64,000 nucleotides of DNA, taken from assembly GCA_016787665.1 (NCBI GenBank), contig JAEUUC010000010.1:1-64000 (forward strand), read 5' to 3'. Below are positions 7,862-16,218 of the stretch, one piece after another (within the stretch, counting starts at the first letter, position 1; each line of letters starts with the position of its first letter). Position numbers and translations under genes: made by a program. The notes under the pieces are model-generated. The model was not told the DNA's origin, did not search any database, and saw only the letters and a program-made list of their open reading frames with translations. Source of the DNA: Cyclobacteriaceae bacterium (GTDB lineage: Bacteria; Bacteroidota; Bacteroidia; Cytophagales; Cyclobacteriaceae).

Positions 7862-9333
7862 CTTGTAAGTGCTTCAATTTTTTTGATTAAATCTGCTACT
7901 TCTTTACTTATTGATGAAAGTGACTTGACCTTTTCGGACATCTCCCTCATTTGAACCTTATTTCCTAATTGGATAGTAGCATTTAAAAGAGTGATAGCCT
8001 CCTCGTTTGTTTGAGGGTCAGAAAAAACCTTTAACGCCAATTCGAAATCTTCAGTTTGCAGAATGCATTCAACTAAGAACTTTCTTACAAAGTCATTTTT
8101 TATGTCAAGGTTCAATAACCTTTGTTTAACCTCTGGATAGTTTCCATCATTCATTAACTTTTCAATTTCCAGAAACGTAGTGCTTGCGTCTGAGACGATG
8201 GGCTTTTCAATTTCTAAAGTATAGTGGCTCACATTTTTCGAGTCAATTCTCCCAGCTGTCCAAATTGGATTATCAAATGGTGAAGAGTCGGTTTTCTCTC
8301 TTACATGCAATGTAATTTGCAAGTTTGGACTTTCTTCTTGGCTATCAATTTCAATGATATTGTATTGTCTGTTGTTCCCGACTGGCAATTCATTAGGACC
8401 ACCGCATAGTGTTCCAGCACTGAACACAATAATTTTCTTTTGTTCAATTACATCGCTGAATTCATGTATAAGTTCAGTTTTGTGTTGATGGCCATGAAAA
8501 CCTATTGAAATACCTGAATCAATGAAATTTTTGAGCCGACTATTATCCATATATGTGGAATCATAGGGTAAACCTTTTGTATTGTGGTGCCATGTGGACA
8601 ATATTAGCCTACCTTTTCTCTGAAGCTCGCGAAGTTTCAAATTAACATTGGCAATACATTCAGGATGAATATCTCCGACAAGTCTTAAATGGTCATTATT
8701 ATAGCAGCTATTGAACGCAGCGATTGTTAAATTATACTGTGGATAATCAAAAATGTCATATTGTGCTCTCGGGTCGATGCTGTAGGTTCTTTTCCCTTCA
8801 TAAAAGGTTGTGTAACAATTGGCAAATGCTTGTAACCTTTTATTGTACTTATCTGCGTCCACAATCTTGTAAAACGAGAGGTCTTTCCAAGACCAACGAG
8901 TAATAGAATTTTGATTCAGAGCTTCTTTGAGTATCTCCCACTTAAGTGTATTATTTTCATCGAAAACCTTGGCGTTATCAATTTTTTCCATGCTTTCTTT
9001 TGAAAACTTCCAGTCTATATCATGGTTTCCTGGAATTATTACAATTCTATTTTTGTCTCCTCCCAAAAAGTATTTTACTAAATCATTGAGAAATGAAATA
9101 GCCTCATCATACTGGTTTTGTACTTCTTCCTCCGAGCCATCTGGTTTAATCGAGCCACGGATAACATCACCACTAACTACAATAATGTCAGGTGCCTTTA
9201 TTTTGGGTGATTCAGAAACGGAGTATCTATCCTTGTCCTTTAACAATGAAGAAAGCAAAGCAACATTGGATATTTCACAACCTTTGCTTCTGTGTAAATC
9301 TGAGATATGCAGTATCGATATTTTTCCGTTCAT
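7858..9333 (-). CDS. calcineurin-like metallophosphoesterase with helical C-terminal region
   Basis: A 491-residue protein. The N-terminal 290 residues hold the full metallophosphoesterase motif set: D12-L-H14, G55-D56, GNHD 102-105, His249/His250 in STWHHN, and H280-G-H282-Q-H284. The enzyme is therefore expected to bind two metal ions and hydrolyse a phosphoester, possibly nucleic acid or nucleotide. After a beta-rich linker, residues 385-491 are helical repeats of TPR-like character, a likely protein-contact surface. It is the first gene of a two-gene unit with the HSP90-like ATPase (ATGA overlap). No signal peptide is seen. AT-rich composition indicates transfer. Confidence 0.8.
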   Translation of the reverse strand: MNGKISILHISDLHRSKGCEISNVALLSSLLKDKDRYSVSESPKIKAPDIIVVSGDVIRGSIKPDGSEEEVQNQYDEAISFLNDLVKYFLGGDKNRIVIIPGNHDIDWKFSKESMEKIDNAKVFDENNTLKWEILKEALNQNSITRWSWKDLSFYKIVDADKYNKRLQAFANCYTTFYEGKRTYSIDPRAQYDIFDYPQYNLTIAAFNSCYNNDHLRLVGDIHPECIANVNLKLRELQRKGRLILSTWHHNTKGLPYDSTYMDNSRLKNFIDSGISIGFHGHQHKTELIHEFSDVIEQKKIIVFSAGTLCGGPNELPVGNNRQYNIIEIDSQEESPNLQITLHVREKTDSSPFDNPIWTAGRIDSKNVSHYTLEIEKPIVSDASTTFLEIEKLMNDGNYPEVKQRLLNLDIKNDFVRKFLVECILQTEDFELALKVFSDPQTNEEAITLLNATIQLGNKVQMREMSEKVKSLSSISKEVADLIKKIEALTR

Positions 9334-9369
9334 TGGTGTCTAAGTGTCAACGATTTTAATTCGCATTAT

Positions 9370-9377
9370 CAAATATA
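9370..9377 (-). promoter_or_regulatory. -7 element upstream of the phosphoesterase gene
   Basis: Minus strand TATATTTG matches TAnnTTTG exactly, about 37 nt upstream of the start codon. No clear TTTG is seen at -33, so it may be a weak or regulated promoter. Confidence 0.4.
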
Positions 9378-9416
9378 AACTACTTCCGCTTTAATTCGGA
9401 GGATACTGCTCGGGGA

Positions 9417-9476
9417 TTTGGCTCTTGCCATTGCTTTGGTTCGCGGGCGGGATGTGTGGCAATGGCATGTGCCAAA
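9417..9476. repeat. long dyad B, 18-bp arms
   Basis: Left arm TTTGGCTCTTGCCATTGC and right arm GCAATGGCATGTGCCAAA pair at 16 of 18 positions around a 24-nt loop. Loop text TTTGGTTCG...ATGTGTG corresponds to the loop of dyad A. The two dyads enclose the phosphoesterase/ATPase unit. Confidence 0.7.
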
Positions 9477-9726
9477 TGTGCAGTGGGTGAGATTCTTTCT
9501 AAGTTGCCAGCGCGGTGGGCATTCGTAGCTATTCTCTTTGTCGTCCACCGTTCAAGTTAGATGGACGTCACCCTTTAATTTTTTCTCCCTCCCCTTTAAT
9601 TTTTGAAACACCCTCTAGTCAACATGGAAAATCTTTGTTAGTAGAATGTCCACCGTTAATTCTTTTTTGTCTGCGGAAACGAATCTTTATCAATTTACTC
9701 CGTCATTGTCCGCGGAACGAAGGGGT
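9477..9726. other. non-coding spacer
   Basis: No gene is supported. The tract has T-rich and CCCTTTAATTTTT-like direct repeats (near 9570-9605) and no start site with protein-like content. Confidence 0.35.
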
Positions 9727-9783
9727 ATTGGCGGTAACACCTCGGTATATGCAACGCCCATATACCGCTATGCTAATGCCAAT
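9727..9783. repeat. compound palindrome
   Basis: Inner arms CGGTATATG / CATATACCG are perfect (9 bp) around the 7-nt loop CAACGCC; outer arms ATTGGC / GCCAAT extend the structure. It marks the right edge of the accessory block and could be another cassette-type junction. Confidence 0.55.
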
Positions 9784-9830
9784 TTACAGCGGCTGCCTTT
9801 ACGCCTGACACGGAGGGTCGGATTTTTTTA

Positions 9831-9863
9831 CTAGATGCTAGTTTCTGGGTACTGGATGCTGGG
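9831..9863. repeat. degenerate TACTGGATGCTGG-type repeat
   Basis: Contains CTAGATGCTAG and TACTGGATGCTGGG, resembling the tracts at 149-190 and 39331-39400. Confidence 0.35.
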
Positions 9864-9960
9864 AAAACCCAAAAAAAGAAAAAAACCGCATTCTGAGTGC
9901 CGCAGGCGAGGAGAAAGAACCCCCTTTTTAGAACTTCGGTATTGCGATTAGGGGATCCTT

Positions 9961-10108
9961 CCCGCCTATTTGGCGGGCAAGCGGCACGCGAGGCGCGTGC
10001 CTCAGGATAAAGCTCCGAAGTTTTTGGGACGTTGGCCTTAGAATACGGACTGTCAGCTTGTCGAAGGCGGAAGGATATTAAAACCGGTTTCGACAAGCTC
10101 AACCTGAC
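9961..10108. repeat. cluster of REP-like palindromes
   Basis: Three hairpins follow one another: CCCGCC/GGCGGG (9961-9977), GGCACGCG/CGCGTGCC (9983-10001), and a longer one with CTTGTCGAA / TTCGACAAG arms and outer GTCAG/CTGAC (10052-10108). The last resembles the TTCGACAAGCTCA palindromes common between genes in many bacteria. The open frame that spans this tract on the minus strand is an artefact of the palindromes. Confidence 0.6.
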
Positions 10109-10204
10109 ATGATGTTTAGCCAGCCTCGGAGGGGGCCGCCAAAAAAAAGTTGCCGGCAAAGGCTTCTGTATAAATGGTGCGTTCTCGCCTTTTTGGTTCG
10201 GTAT

Positions 10205-10236
10205 TTTGGTGGTCCGCTCCCACAACCTGATATTTG
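10205..10236 (+). promoter_or_regulatory. candidate promoter of the secreted-protein gene
   Basis: TTTG, a 20-nt spacer, then GATATTTG (one base off TAnnTTTG). The -7 box overlaps a possible TTG start, which argues for the ATG at 10252 and a 5' leader of roughly 10 nt. Confidence 0.45.
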
Positions 10237-10251
10237 ACATCAAAAAAAACG

Positions 10252-11085
10252 ATGCGACACCTCAGCCCCCTGCTCATAACTGTCTTTCTGCTGGCTTCCC
10301 TTTATGGCAACGCGCAGCAGGGAAAATTTAAGGTGAATGGCTTCAAGGCTGAGTATGGATGCCCCATTCCTTTTTATAATTATAATCCAAAGAAATCCCC
10401 CGAAGAGCGGTATTACGATTCGCGTGTTTTGGGTTATCCGCGCTTTTCACCCGGATACCTGGTGATGTTAACCGGTGAAAAAGTGGAGGGCAATATTGCC
10501 ACCTTTAACGATGAACTTAATGACTGGAAGTTCGTAAAACGATGTCTCTTAATTGTGCCGACCGGAGAACAGGAAGCTCAATACATCAAGAACGGTGTTG
10601 CGTTGATCAGCCTGCAGAAAAAAGACGAGGAGGTTGTCTACGATTTTTATAAAGGAGCTTACCTGGAACGATTGGTCTCCGGCAAAATGCGGTTGAGTTA
10701 TAACCCGGACGCCAATACGTCTAAAAAAGTTACGGATTTTGTGTCGCCAAATTTTCTGGATTCGATGCGGGCAAACGCGGGCAGGCGGTCGATCCAGGAA
10801 AGTCTGAAAGACGGTGAAAGCATTCAGGCTTCGATGGAAAAGGCTGCCGCCAAAGACCTGGCCTTTCAGGTAGGAAGTGCCATCGAAATCACGGAGAAGG
10901 AGTATTTGTTGTTCAACGAAAGCTCAGGTAAAACGGTACTGATTACAAAAGATAACTTCGAAGCGGTGATGGTTGAGCTTTTCCAATCGTGCCCCACCAT
11001 GGATGCAAAAACGGTTAAGCCGTTTACCCGGAATTATGGCAACATGGTAGAGGCAATTAAAGCTTACAATTCCAGCTGCCAATAG
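10252..11085 (+). CDS. secreted protein of unknown function
   Basis: A 277-residue protein with an N-terminal signal peptide (MRHLSPLLITVFLLASLYGNAQ), so it is exported to the periplasm or beyond. The ATG was preferred to the in-frame TTG 18 nt upstream, because that TTG falls inside the predicted -7 promoter box. The mature part is mixed alpha/beta with charged helical segments; no domain was recognised. It faces the PfkB-type kinase gene convergently and stands alone downstream of the palindrome cluster. Composition is typical of the core chromosome rather than of the accessory block. Confidence 0.75.
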   Translation: MRHLSPLLITVFLLASLYGNAQQGKFKVNGFKAEYGCPIPFYNYNPKKSPEERYYDSRVLGYPRFSPGYLVMLTGEKVEGNIATFNDELNDWKFVKRCLLIVPTGEQEAQYIKNGVALISLQKKDEEVVYDFYKGAYLERLVSGKMRLSYNPDANTSKKVTDFVSPNFLDSMRANAGRRSIQESLKDGESIQASMEKAAAKDLAFQVGSAIEITEKEYLLFNESSGKTVLITKDNFEAVMVELFQSCPTMDAKTVKPFTRNYGNMVEAIKAYNSSCQ

Positions 11086-11143
11086 CGGTTGCCTGTAGCC
11101 GTCCGATTTTTATCCGATCAAACACATCTCAGCCTGCGATGGG

Positions 11144-12157
11144 CTATTGAAGCAGATCACTGAGGATGCGCTGGGCATCTGCGGGTGTCAGGCGAGGGCC
11201 CCACTGCGTAACCACGCGCGAAGAAGCAAGTGACGCCAGCTTGCCGGCCTGCGCATAGCTGTGGCCGTGGGTGATGCCGTATAAAAATGCTCCGGCAAAC
11301 ATATCGCCCGCCCCATTGGTATCAATGGCGCGCACGGGGTACGGTTCAATGTCAATAAAGGTATCGCCATCAAAAATCATGGCGCCATTGGCACCCAGCG
11401 TGATGGCAAACCGCCTGGCCACCTGGCGCAGTTTCTCGCGCGCAGCACCTAGCGTATCTGTGCCGGTGAAGATCATCGCTTCTTCTTCGTTACAAAACAG
11501 CATGTCTACACTGGCGCCCACAATTTCTTCCATTTGTTTGGAGAAGTACTTGACCATGCTGGCATCCGAAAACGTGAGGGCCACATCCACTTTATGCCGT
11601 TGGGCCAGCCGCTTGGTTTCTTTCATGGCCTCCAGGCCTTTGGGGCTGGCCACGAGGTAGCCTTCGAGGTAAACGTACTGCGAATTATTAATGGCGTGTT
11701 CATCCAGGTGCTCGGGTGAGAGAAAGGAACTCACGCCCAGGAAGGTATTCATGGTGCGCTGGGCATCGGGCGATGTCATAACGAGGCAGCGACCGCTGTG
11801 CCCGTCCGGGCAGTTTTCATATTTCAGATTTGTGTCCACCCCGTTGCGGGCGAGGTCTTTGAGGAAAAACTCGCCCAGTTCATCGTGCGCCACCAGGCAG
11901 GAGTAAAAACTCTTGCCGCCAAACTGGTTGAGGGCTACTACCGTGTTGCCGGCCGAGCCTCCGCCCGACATCTTGCTGCGTTTCATGTCGATGGCTTTCA
12001 TCAACTGAAGCTGGCGTTTTTCGTCCACCAGCGTCATCACGCCTTTTTCCACTTCGTGTTTTTCAAAAAAGTCGTGGTCCACTTCGGTTACTATATCCAC
12101 AATGGCATTGCCGATGCCGTAGACGTTGTATTGATGCTGGTTATTGGATGCGTGCAT
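11144..12157 (-). CDS. PfkB-family carbohydrate kinase, adenosine kinase-like
   Basis: A 337-residue ribokinase-fold kinase. The glycine-rich substrate motif GGGSAGNT lies near residues 66-73 and the PfkB signature DTNGAGDMFAGAFLYG begins at 279, with the catalytic base expected at Asp285. Overall sequence (GIGNAIVDIVTEVD at the N terminus) resembles the adenosine kinase subgroup common in Bacteroidota, which would convert adenosine to AMP. Sugar specificity cannot be excluded from sequence. It is cytoplasmic and monocistronic, converging with the gene to its left. Confidence 0.85.
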   Translation of the reverse strand: MHASNNQHQYNVYGIGNAIVDIVTEVDHDFFEKHEVEKGVMTLVDEKRQLQLMKAIDMKRSKMSGGGSAGNTVVALNQFGGKSFYSCLVAHDELGEFFLKDLARNGVDTNLKYENCPDGHSGRCLVMTSPDAQRTMNTFLGVSSFLSPEHLDEHAINNSQYVYLEGYLVASPKGLEAMKETKRLAQRHKVDVALTFSDASMVKYFSKQMEEIVGASVDMLFCNEEEAMIFTGTDTLGAAREKLRQVARRFAITLGANGAMIFDGDTFIDIEPYPVRAIDTNGAGDMFAGAFLYGITHGHSYAQAGKLASLASSRVVTQWGPRLTPADAQRILSDLLQ

Positions 12158-12252
12158 AATGGAAAATTGGGTGCAATGATAACACGAAAACCCGAATTGA
12201 TCGCGACTCTGTTTCCCGCCTTCCCGCTTAATCCTTAGCGGCCAGGACTTGG

Positions 12253-12987
12253 CTATTTTCTCCGGGCACGTGACCAGTGCCAGGCGGTGCCGAGATTAAG
12301 TTGAAAAAACCAGTAGTTGAACGAATCGGCTGGCGCGTCACTGAATGTGGTGAATGATGATTCCCAGGGATAGGCGCTCTCGGGAGAAATTCGGTATCCT
12401 ATCCGAATCGACTCAAAAACGGAGTTCTTCCTCCGCTGATCCTGAAGATCAATACCGAACCCAAAAAGGAACCCACCTGAGAAATGATTCAACTGCACGG
12501 TATTTCCGGGAGTTGCCAGTAAGCCAGAGAGCGAGGATGGCGCTGTAGGTTTAGAGACGAAGAGCCGGGCATCTGTTGCCGACAACGCCAGATAGGGGTA
12601 GAGCGATAAACCCGGCCTGCGGTAGACATGGAAGGCTGAATACAGATTGGATGTTACGGCCATTCGAACCAACTCGGAACCCAAATCCGGGCGCTGCCTG
12701 GTTTGGTACGAAACCATGGCTTCGATGCCCAATACAAAACGATTCCATCGGTAGTGAGATCCCAAACCCCAGCTGAAATTGCCCCGAGGCAGTTGCGGAT
12801 ATCCGTTGGCAACCAAAACGCCATTTAACGCGCTTGGCGCACCGGTGGCAAAAGCCGGAGTTACGGCATAAAGGGCGAGACTCCGGTTGTTCACTGAATC
12901 ACGCAAATGAGTCTGTGCCCAGCCCCGCGCAGAAAGGCACAATGTAATCGCAATAAAAAATCCGTGGAATGAAACACGCTTCATCAT
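12253..12987 (-). CDS. outer membrane beta-barrel-like protein
   Basis: A 244-residue protein starting at a Met-Met pair that gives a signal peptide (MMKRVSFHGFFIAITLCLSARGWAQ); the longer in-frame start adds a charged stretch that would spoil export. The mature part alternates hydrophobic and polar residues with aromatic girdles (GNFSWGLGSHYRWNRFVLGIEA, split over two strands) and ends in an aromatic-rich strand, as in small outer membrane barrels. No specific family is recognised. It lies upstream of the kinase gene on the same strand but is separated by about 95 nt. Confidence 0.7.
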   Translation of the reverse strand: MMKRVSFHGFFIAITLCLSARGWAQTHLRDSVNNRSLALYAVTPAFATGAPSALNGVLVANGYPQLPRGNFSWGLGSHYRWNRFVLGIEAMVSYQTRQRPDLGSELVRMAVTSNLYSAFHVYRRPGLSLYPYLALSATDARLFVSKPTAPSSLSGLLATPGNTVQLNHFSGGFLFGFGIDLQDQRRKNSVFESIRIGYRISPESAYPWESSFTTFSDAPADSFNYWFFQLNLGTAWHWSRARRK

Positions 12988-13098
12988 TCGATAGGTTAAA
13001 CACCGCATATCCTCTTCGCCCAAATGGCGAGCTAAGATATGAAACACCTAACCTCTTTAATAAATGTCTTATCACTATCTGTTTCTTCGTGGAGAAAA

Positions 13099-13421
13099 CT
13101 AAAATCCACAGGTCAACTTATCTGAATAAAAGTTAGCCTCTTGTTCGAATGGATTGTCAAAATAACAGGCGTGATCTGTACCTCTGGCCGTAAACATTCA
13201 ACTTGTTATTAAGCTGATGGCAAAATCAAAACTCAGGAAGATATCCGGATCGTCTAATACGGAAATGGGGCAGAGGTTGAATCGTTGATGATGGGTTCCG
13301 CATTACCCGGAACAAATGCGAGAGTATGCAAACCAGCTGAAGCCGTGAATTCTCCTTTTTAACCTGCCGAATCGGATACGAAACCGGTGAACGATAGGAG
13401 GATCAGAATTGAGTGCTTCAT
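13099..13421 (-). pseudogene. decayed small secreted-protein gene
   Basis: Reading from an ATG at the high-coordinate end gives a signal-peptide-like start (MKHSILILLSFTGFVSDSAG) and then a stop. The same frame continues protein-like (FTASAGLHTLAFVPGNAE) to a second stop. A shifted frame then reads DDPDIFLSFDFAIS and, after another stop, DHACYFDNPFEQEANFYSD. Protein-like text in successive frames with three stops suggests a recently broken gene. No family was recognised. It fills most of the gap between the barrel gene and the exporter operon end. Confidence 0.35.
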
Positions 13422-13537
13422 TTCGGCCATCGAAAACGTGAGAGCAGTAAAGTTTCCCTCTGATGGGGGCATAAAGCCAAACTCAAGTGAGGGTTAAGGC
13501 AGATCAGAAACTGACACCGGTAAAACATGCTAAACAA

Positions 13538-15721
13538 TTACCTTACCACCTGTAGGCCTTCGCTGTAGAAATTCGAGAAAGACCGAAGTTGTTCTGGAGT
13601 ACCTTTTAATTGAATTTTCCCATTTTCGAGGATGTATACCCGGTCACACCGCTGCGCAGTAGCCATGCGGTGAGTTACCAATACGGTGATTCGGTCTTGC
13701 TTCGCCTTCTCAAGCAAACGTACCACGAAGGCTTCGGTATTCCGGTCCATGGCGGACATCGACTCATCCAGCAACAGCACCTTCGGTTGACGGAAGAGTG
13801 CCCGTGCCAATGCAACCAACTGCTTTTGGCCGCCCGACAAATTCACTCCCTCTTCTCCAAGTAGTGTAAGATATCCTTGCGGAAAGTCGGCAAAAAAAAT
13901 ATTGAAGCCTGATTGATCCAAAAATTGTGCAGCACGTTGCAATTCAATCACATCATCATTCAGCACAACATTGAAGAGCAAATGCCCATTGAAAATCTTG
14001 GGGTCCTGCGGGATAGCGGAAATATTGGTTCGCAACTCGCGCAAATCCAGATCGGCATATCGGAGGCCATCTATGGAAATACTCCCACCCTCCGGATCAT
14101 AGAATTTTTGAAGTAGTTGAAGTAACGTGCTCTTCCCCCGGCCGCTTTCACCCACCAAGGCAATCATCTCTCCTCGTTTAACTTCAAATGAAACGTCTTG
14201 GAGAATCTGTTTTCGCCCCGGGAATCGAAAGGAAACATTATTGACCGCTAGTGAATCAAAAGATAATTTGTGGTCGATCGCCCGCTCATCTTCTTTATCC
14301 ATCGAAACAAACTCGTACATGCGTTCAAATGCAACCAACGCCTCCTGAATCTGAATATTGGAAACCATCAGGCGATTGACGGCCGGAATGATTCCTCCGG
14401 CAATCCCCAGCAGCGCCACCAACTCACCAATCTGAAGCTGTTTAGAGATAACCAGCCAGGACGACATCCCAAAAACCGTCATCATAAAAATGACACCCAT
14501 GACTTCGGACAGTACCGAAAAACGGATTTGGAGTTTGCCCAAATCCGCCATTCTCGTCTGAAAAAAGCCATAGACTGCAGCATTCAGTCTTTCAAAAAAT
14601 TCCAACTTATTGGCCAACTTGATATCCGCCACGCCTTGTATGGTGTCGATAAAATTACTCTCAGCATAGGCATAACCTGCCATCACTTCCTTTTGTGACC
14701 TTATGACGGGTTGGTTAAACCGGATCAGCAACAAGGCGAACACTGGCAGGCAGCCGAGCATGATCAATCCAATGGCGGTGGAGTACACAAACACGAATAT
14801 CAGCGAGACAATCACCACCAACACGTCAATACTGACGCTGCCAAACAACACTGCCAACACGCTCTGAATTCTGCGTGTATCATTCATGCGGGCAATCAGA
14901 TCGCCTGTTTTACGGGTATCAAAAAAAGATTTGGGCAACCTCAGCAGACTGTTGTAAAAGCTCTGGATGATCCGGTTGTTAAAGTCTACCCCCTGCCTGA
15001 TCATAAACAACCCGCGTAAAAAGCCGACCCCGCTGCGGGCTAACAGAAGCAACGTAACCAGTATGACACTGAGAATTAATTTCTCATAATTCTCATTGGG
15101 CAATATATCATCAATCAGTTTTTGGGAGAAGATGGCCGAGGAAATGCCCAGCATGGCGATAAGCAATCCGAGAACCATCGAAATGGTTAGGATGCTCAGG
15201 TCTTCGCGGACCAGTGAGAAAATCCACTGTCTTTTCTTTGCCTTCTGCAAAGTGACCTTCTCAAATTTCTCATTCGGTACCAGTTTCAAAAGCGCTTTGC
15301 TTTTCCAGATGCCATCCAACTCTTCAGGCGAAAGATCAAGAATGCCCCTTGCCGGATCACCAATCTTCAGCTTAGCCTGTCTGTTGGCGGAAAAGGATTG
15401 CGAAGCATCCGGATAATAAACTACGTAGTGCTGAAGTCGGTTGTCGATCACCACATGCAGGATGGCTGGATCCGATACCTCACTCAGATTATAGACGGTT
15501 TCAGCCTCAAGGCCTTCGGCATCAAAACCCAGCTGTTGTGCTGCTTGCAGAAGGCCCAGTAACGTGGTACCCTGACGGGAAGTGCCGCTAAGTTTACGCA
15601 GTTGCTCGAGGCTGTGATGCCCGCCATGATATTTGATGACCGACAACAGGCAGGCCACACCGCAGTCAGACTGGTCGTGTTGGCGTAGGTGTGTACGCTC
15701 GATTACTCTATTGTCGGGCAT
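13538..15721 (-). CDS. C39 peptidase-containing ABC exporter (leader-processing)
   Basis: A 727-residue exporter of the type that cleaves double-glycine leaders and secretes the mature peptide. N-terminal C39 peptidase: Cys20 in QSDCGVACLL, His98 in LQHYVVYYP, Asp122 in IGDPA. Six membrane segments follow (about 170-450). The nucleotide-binding domain has Walker A GESGRGKST, signature LSGGQKQ and Walker B VLLLDESMSAMD, all intact. It is the last gene of a minus-strand operon headed by a 53-residue precursor with a matching leader, and overlaps the thioredoxin-like gene by 14 nt. No HlyD-type adaptor is encoded nearby. Confidence 0.92.
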   Translation of the reverse strand: MPDNRVIERTHLRQHDQSDCGVACLLSVIKYHGGHHSLEQLRKLSGTSRQGTTLLGLLQAAQQLGFDAEGLEAETVYNLSEVSDPAILHVVIDNRLQHYVVYYPDASQSFSANRQAKLKIGDPARGILDLSPEELDGIWKSKALLKLVPNEKFEKVTLQKAKKRQWIFSLVREDLSILTISMVLGLLIAMLGISSAIFSQKLIDDILPNENYEKLILSVILVTLLLLARSGVGFLRGLFMIRQGVDFNNRIIQSFYNSLLRLPKSFFDTRKTGDLIARMNDTRRIQSVLAVLFGSVSIDVLVVIVSLIFVFVYSTAIGLIMLGCLPVFALLLIRFNQPVIRSQKEVMAGYAYAESNFIDTIQGVADIKLANKLEFFERLNAAVYGFFQTRMADLGKLQIRFSVLSEVMGVIFMMTVFGMSSWLVISKQLQIGELVALLGIAGGIIPAVNRLMVSNIQIQEALVAFERMYEFVSMDKEDERAIDHKLSFDSLAVNNVSFRFPGRKQILQDVSFEVKRGEMIALVGESGRGKSTLLQLLQKFYDPEGGSISIDGLRYADLDLRELRTNISAIPQDPKIFNGHLLFNVVLNDDVIELQRAAQFLDQSGFNIFFADFPQGYLTLLGEEGVNLSGGQKQLVALARALFRQPKVLLLDESMSAMDRNTEAFVVRLLEKAKQDRITVLVTHRMATAQRCDRVYILENGKIQLKGTPEQLRSFSNFYSEGLQVVR

Positions 15722-16217
15722 ACTTCAGAATTGCCTCTACTTTCGTCTCGCCTTTAAACTCCTTGATTAACCTGCCGTTGGTCCCGTAGATAAGTATGGT
15801 AGGGTAGCGCACGGTGCCAAAATTGTCAAACACGTCCTCCGGATTGATCTTGACAAAATTCACATTGCGGTTACCCTCAAAAGGCAGAGCAGATTGTTTT
15901 ATGGCCGGAATCGGCTCGGAGGACAAAAAAACCAACTCAATATCATTAAACGAATTGATCTCTGCATTTATCTGGGAAAGTTCATACTGACAGTGTTCGC
16001 AGGTTGAATTGAAAAGTATTAGAACGACTGGTTTTCCGGTAGGAATAGTAAAACGTCCACCATCCAAAGCAAAAAGACCCGCCTTAATAGGTAAAAACCC
16101 ACTTCTAGCTTGCAATTCCCGTTGCTGCATCGCCCGATCAACAATCAGGTATGTCAAAAACGCCACGATCGCTGCAAAAGTGGCAAGCATAGCTATTAAC
16201 AGCCCCTGTCTATTCAT
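15708..16217 (-). CDS. membrane-anchored thioredoxin-like protein
   Basis: A 169-residue protein with one N-terminal membrane segment (residues 5-26) and a periplasmic thioredoxin-fold domain. The redox motif is Cys73-Glu-His-Cys76 in LFNSTCEHCQYEL, followed by the cis-Pro region RYPTILIY. It resembles TlpA/ResA-type oxidoreductases. In this operon the likely job is handling cysteine oxidation of the exported peptide, which has two cysteines after the leader; this is inference. It sits between a membrane protein (1-nt gap) and the exporter (14-nt overlap). Confidence 0.82.
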   Translation of the reverse strand: MNRQGLLIAMLATFAAIVAFLTYLIVDRAMQQRELQARSGFLPIKAGLFALDGGRFTIPTGKPVVLILFNSTCEHCQYELSQINAEINSFNDIELVFLSSEPIPAIKQSALPFEGNRNVNFVKINPEDVFDNFGTVRYPTILIYGTNGRLIKEFKGETKVEAILKYARQ

Positions 16218-16218
16218 T

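Noticed and set aside
9773-10243. Minus-strand open frame of 156 codons
   Set aside because: It spans REP-like palindromes and a degenerate repeat, has no start context and no protein-like composition.
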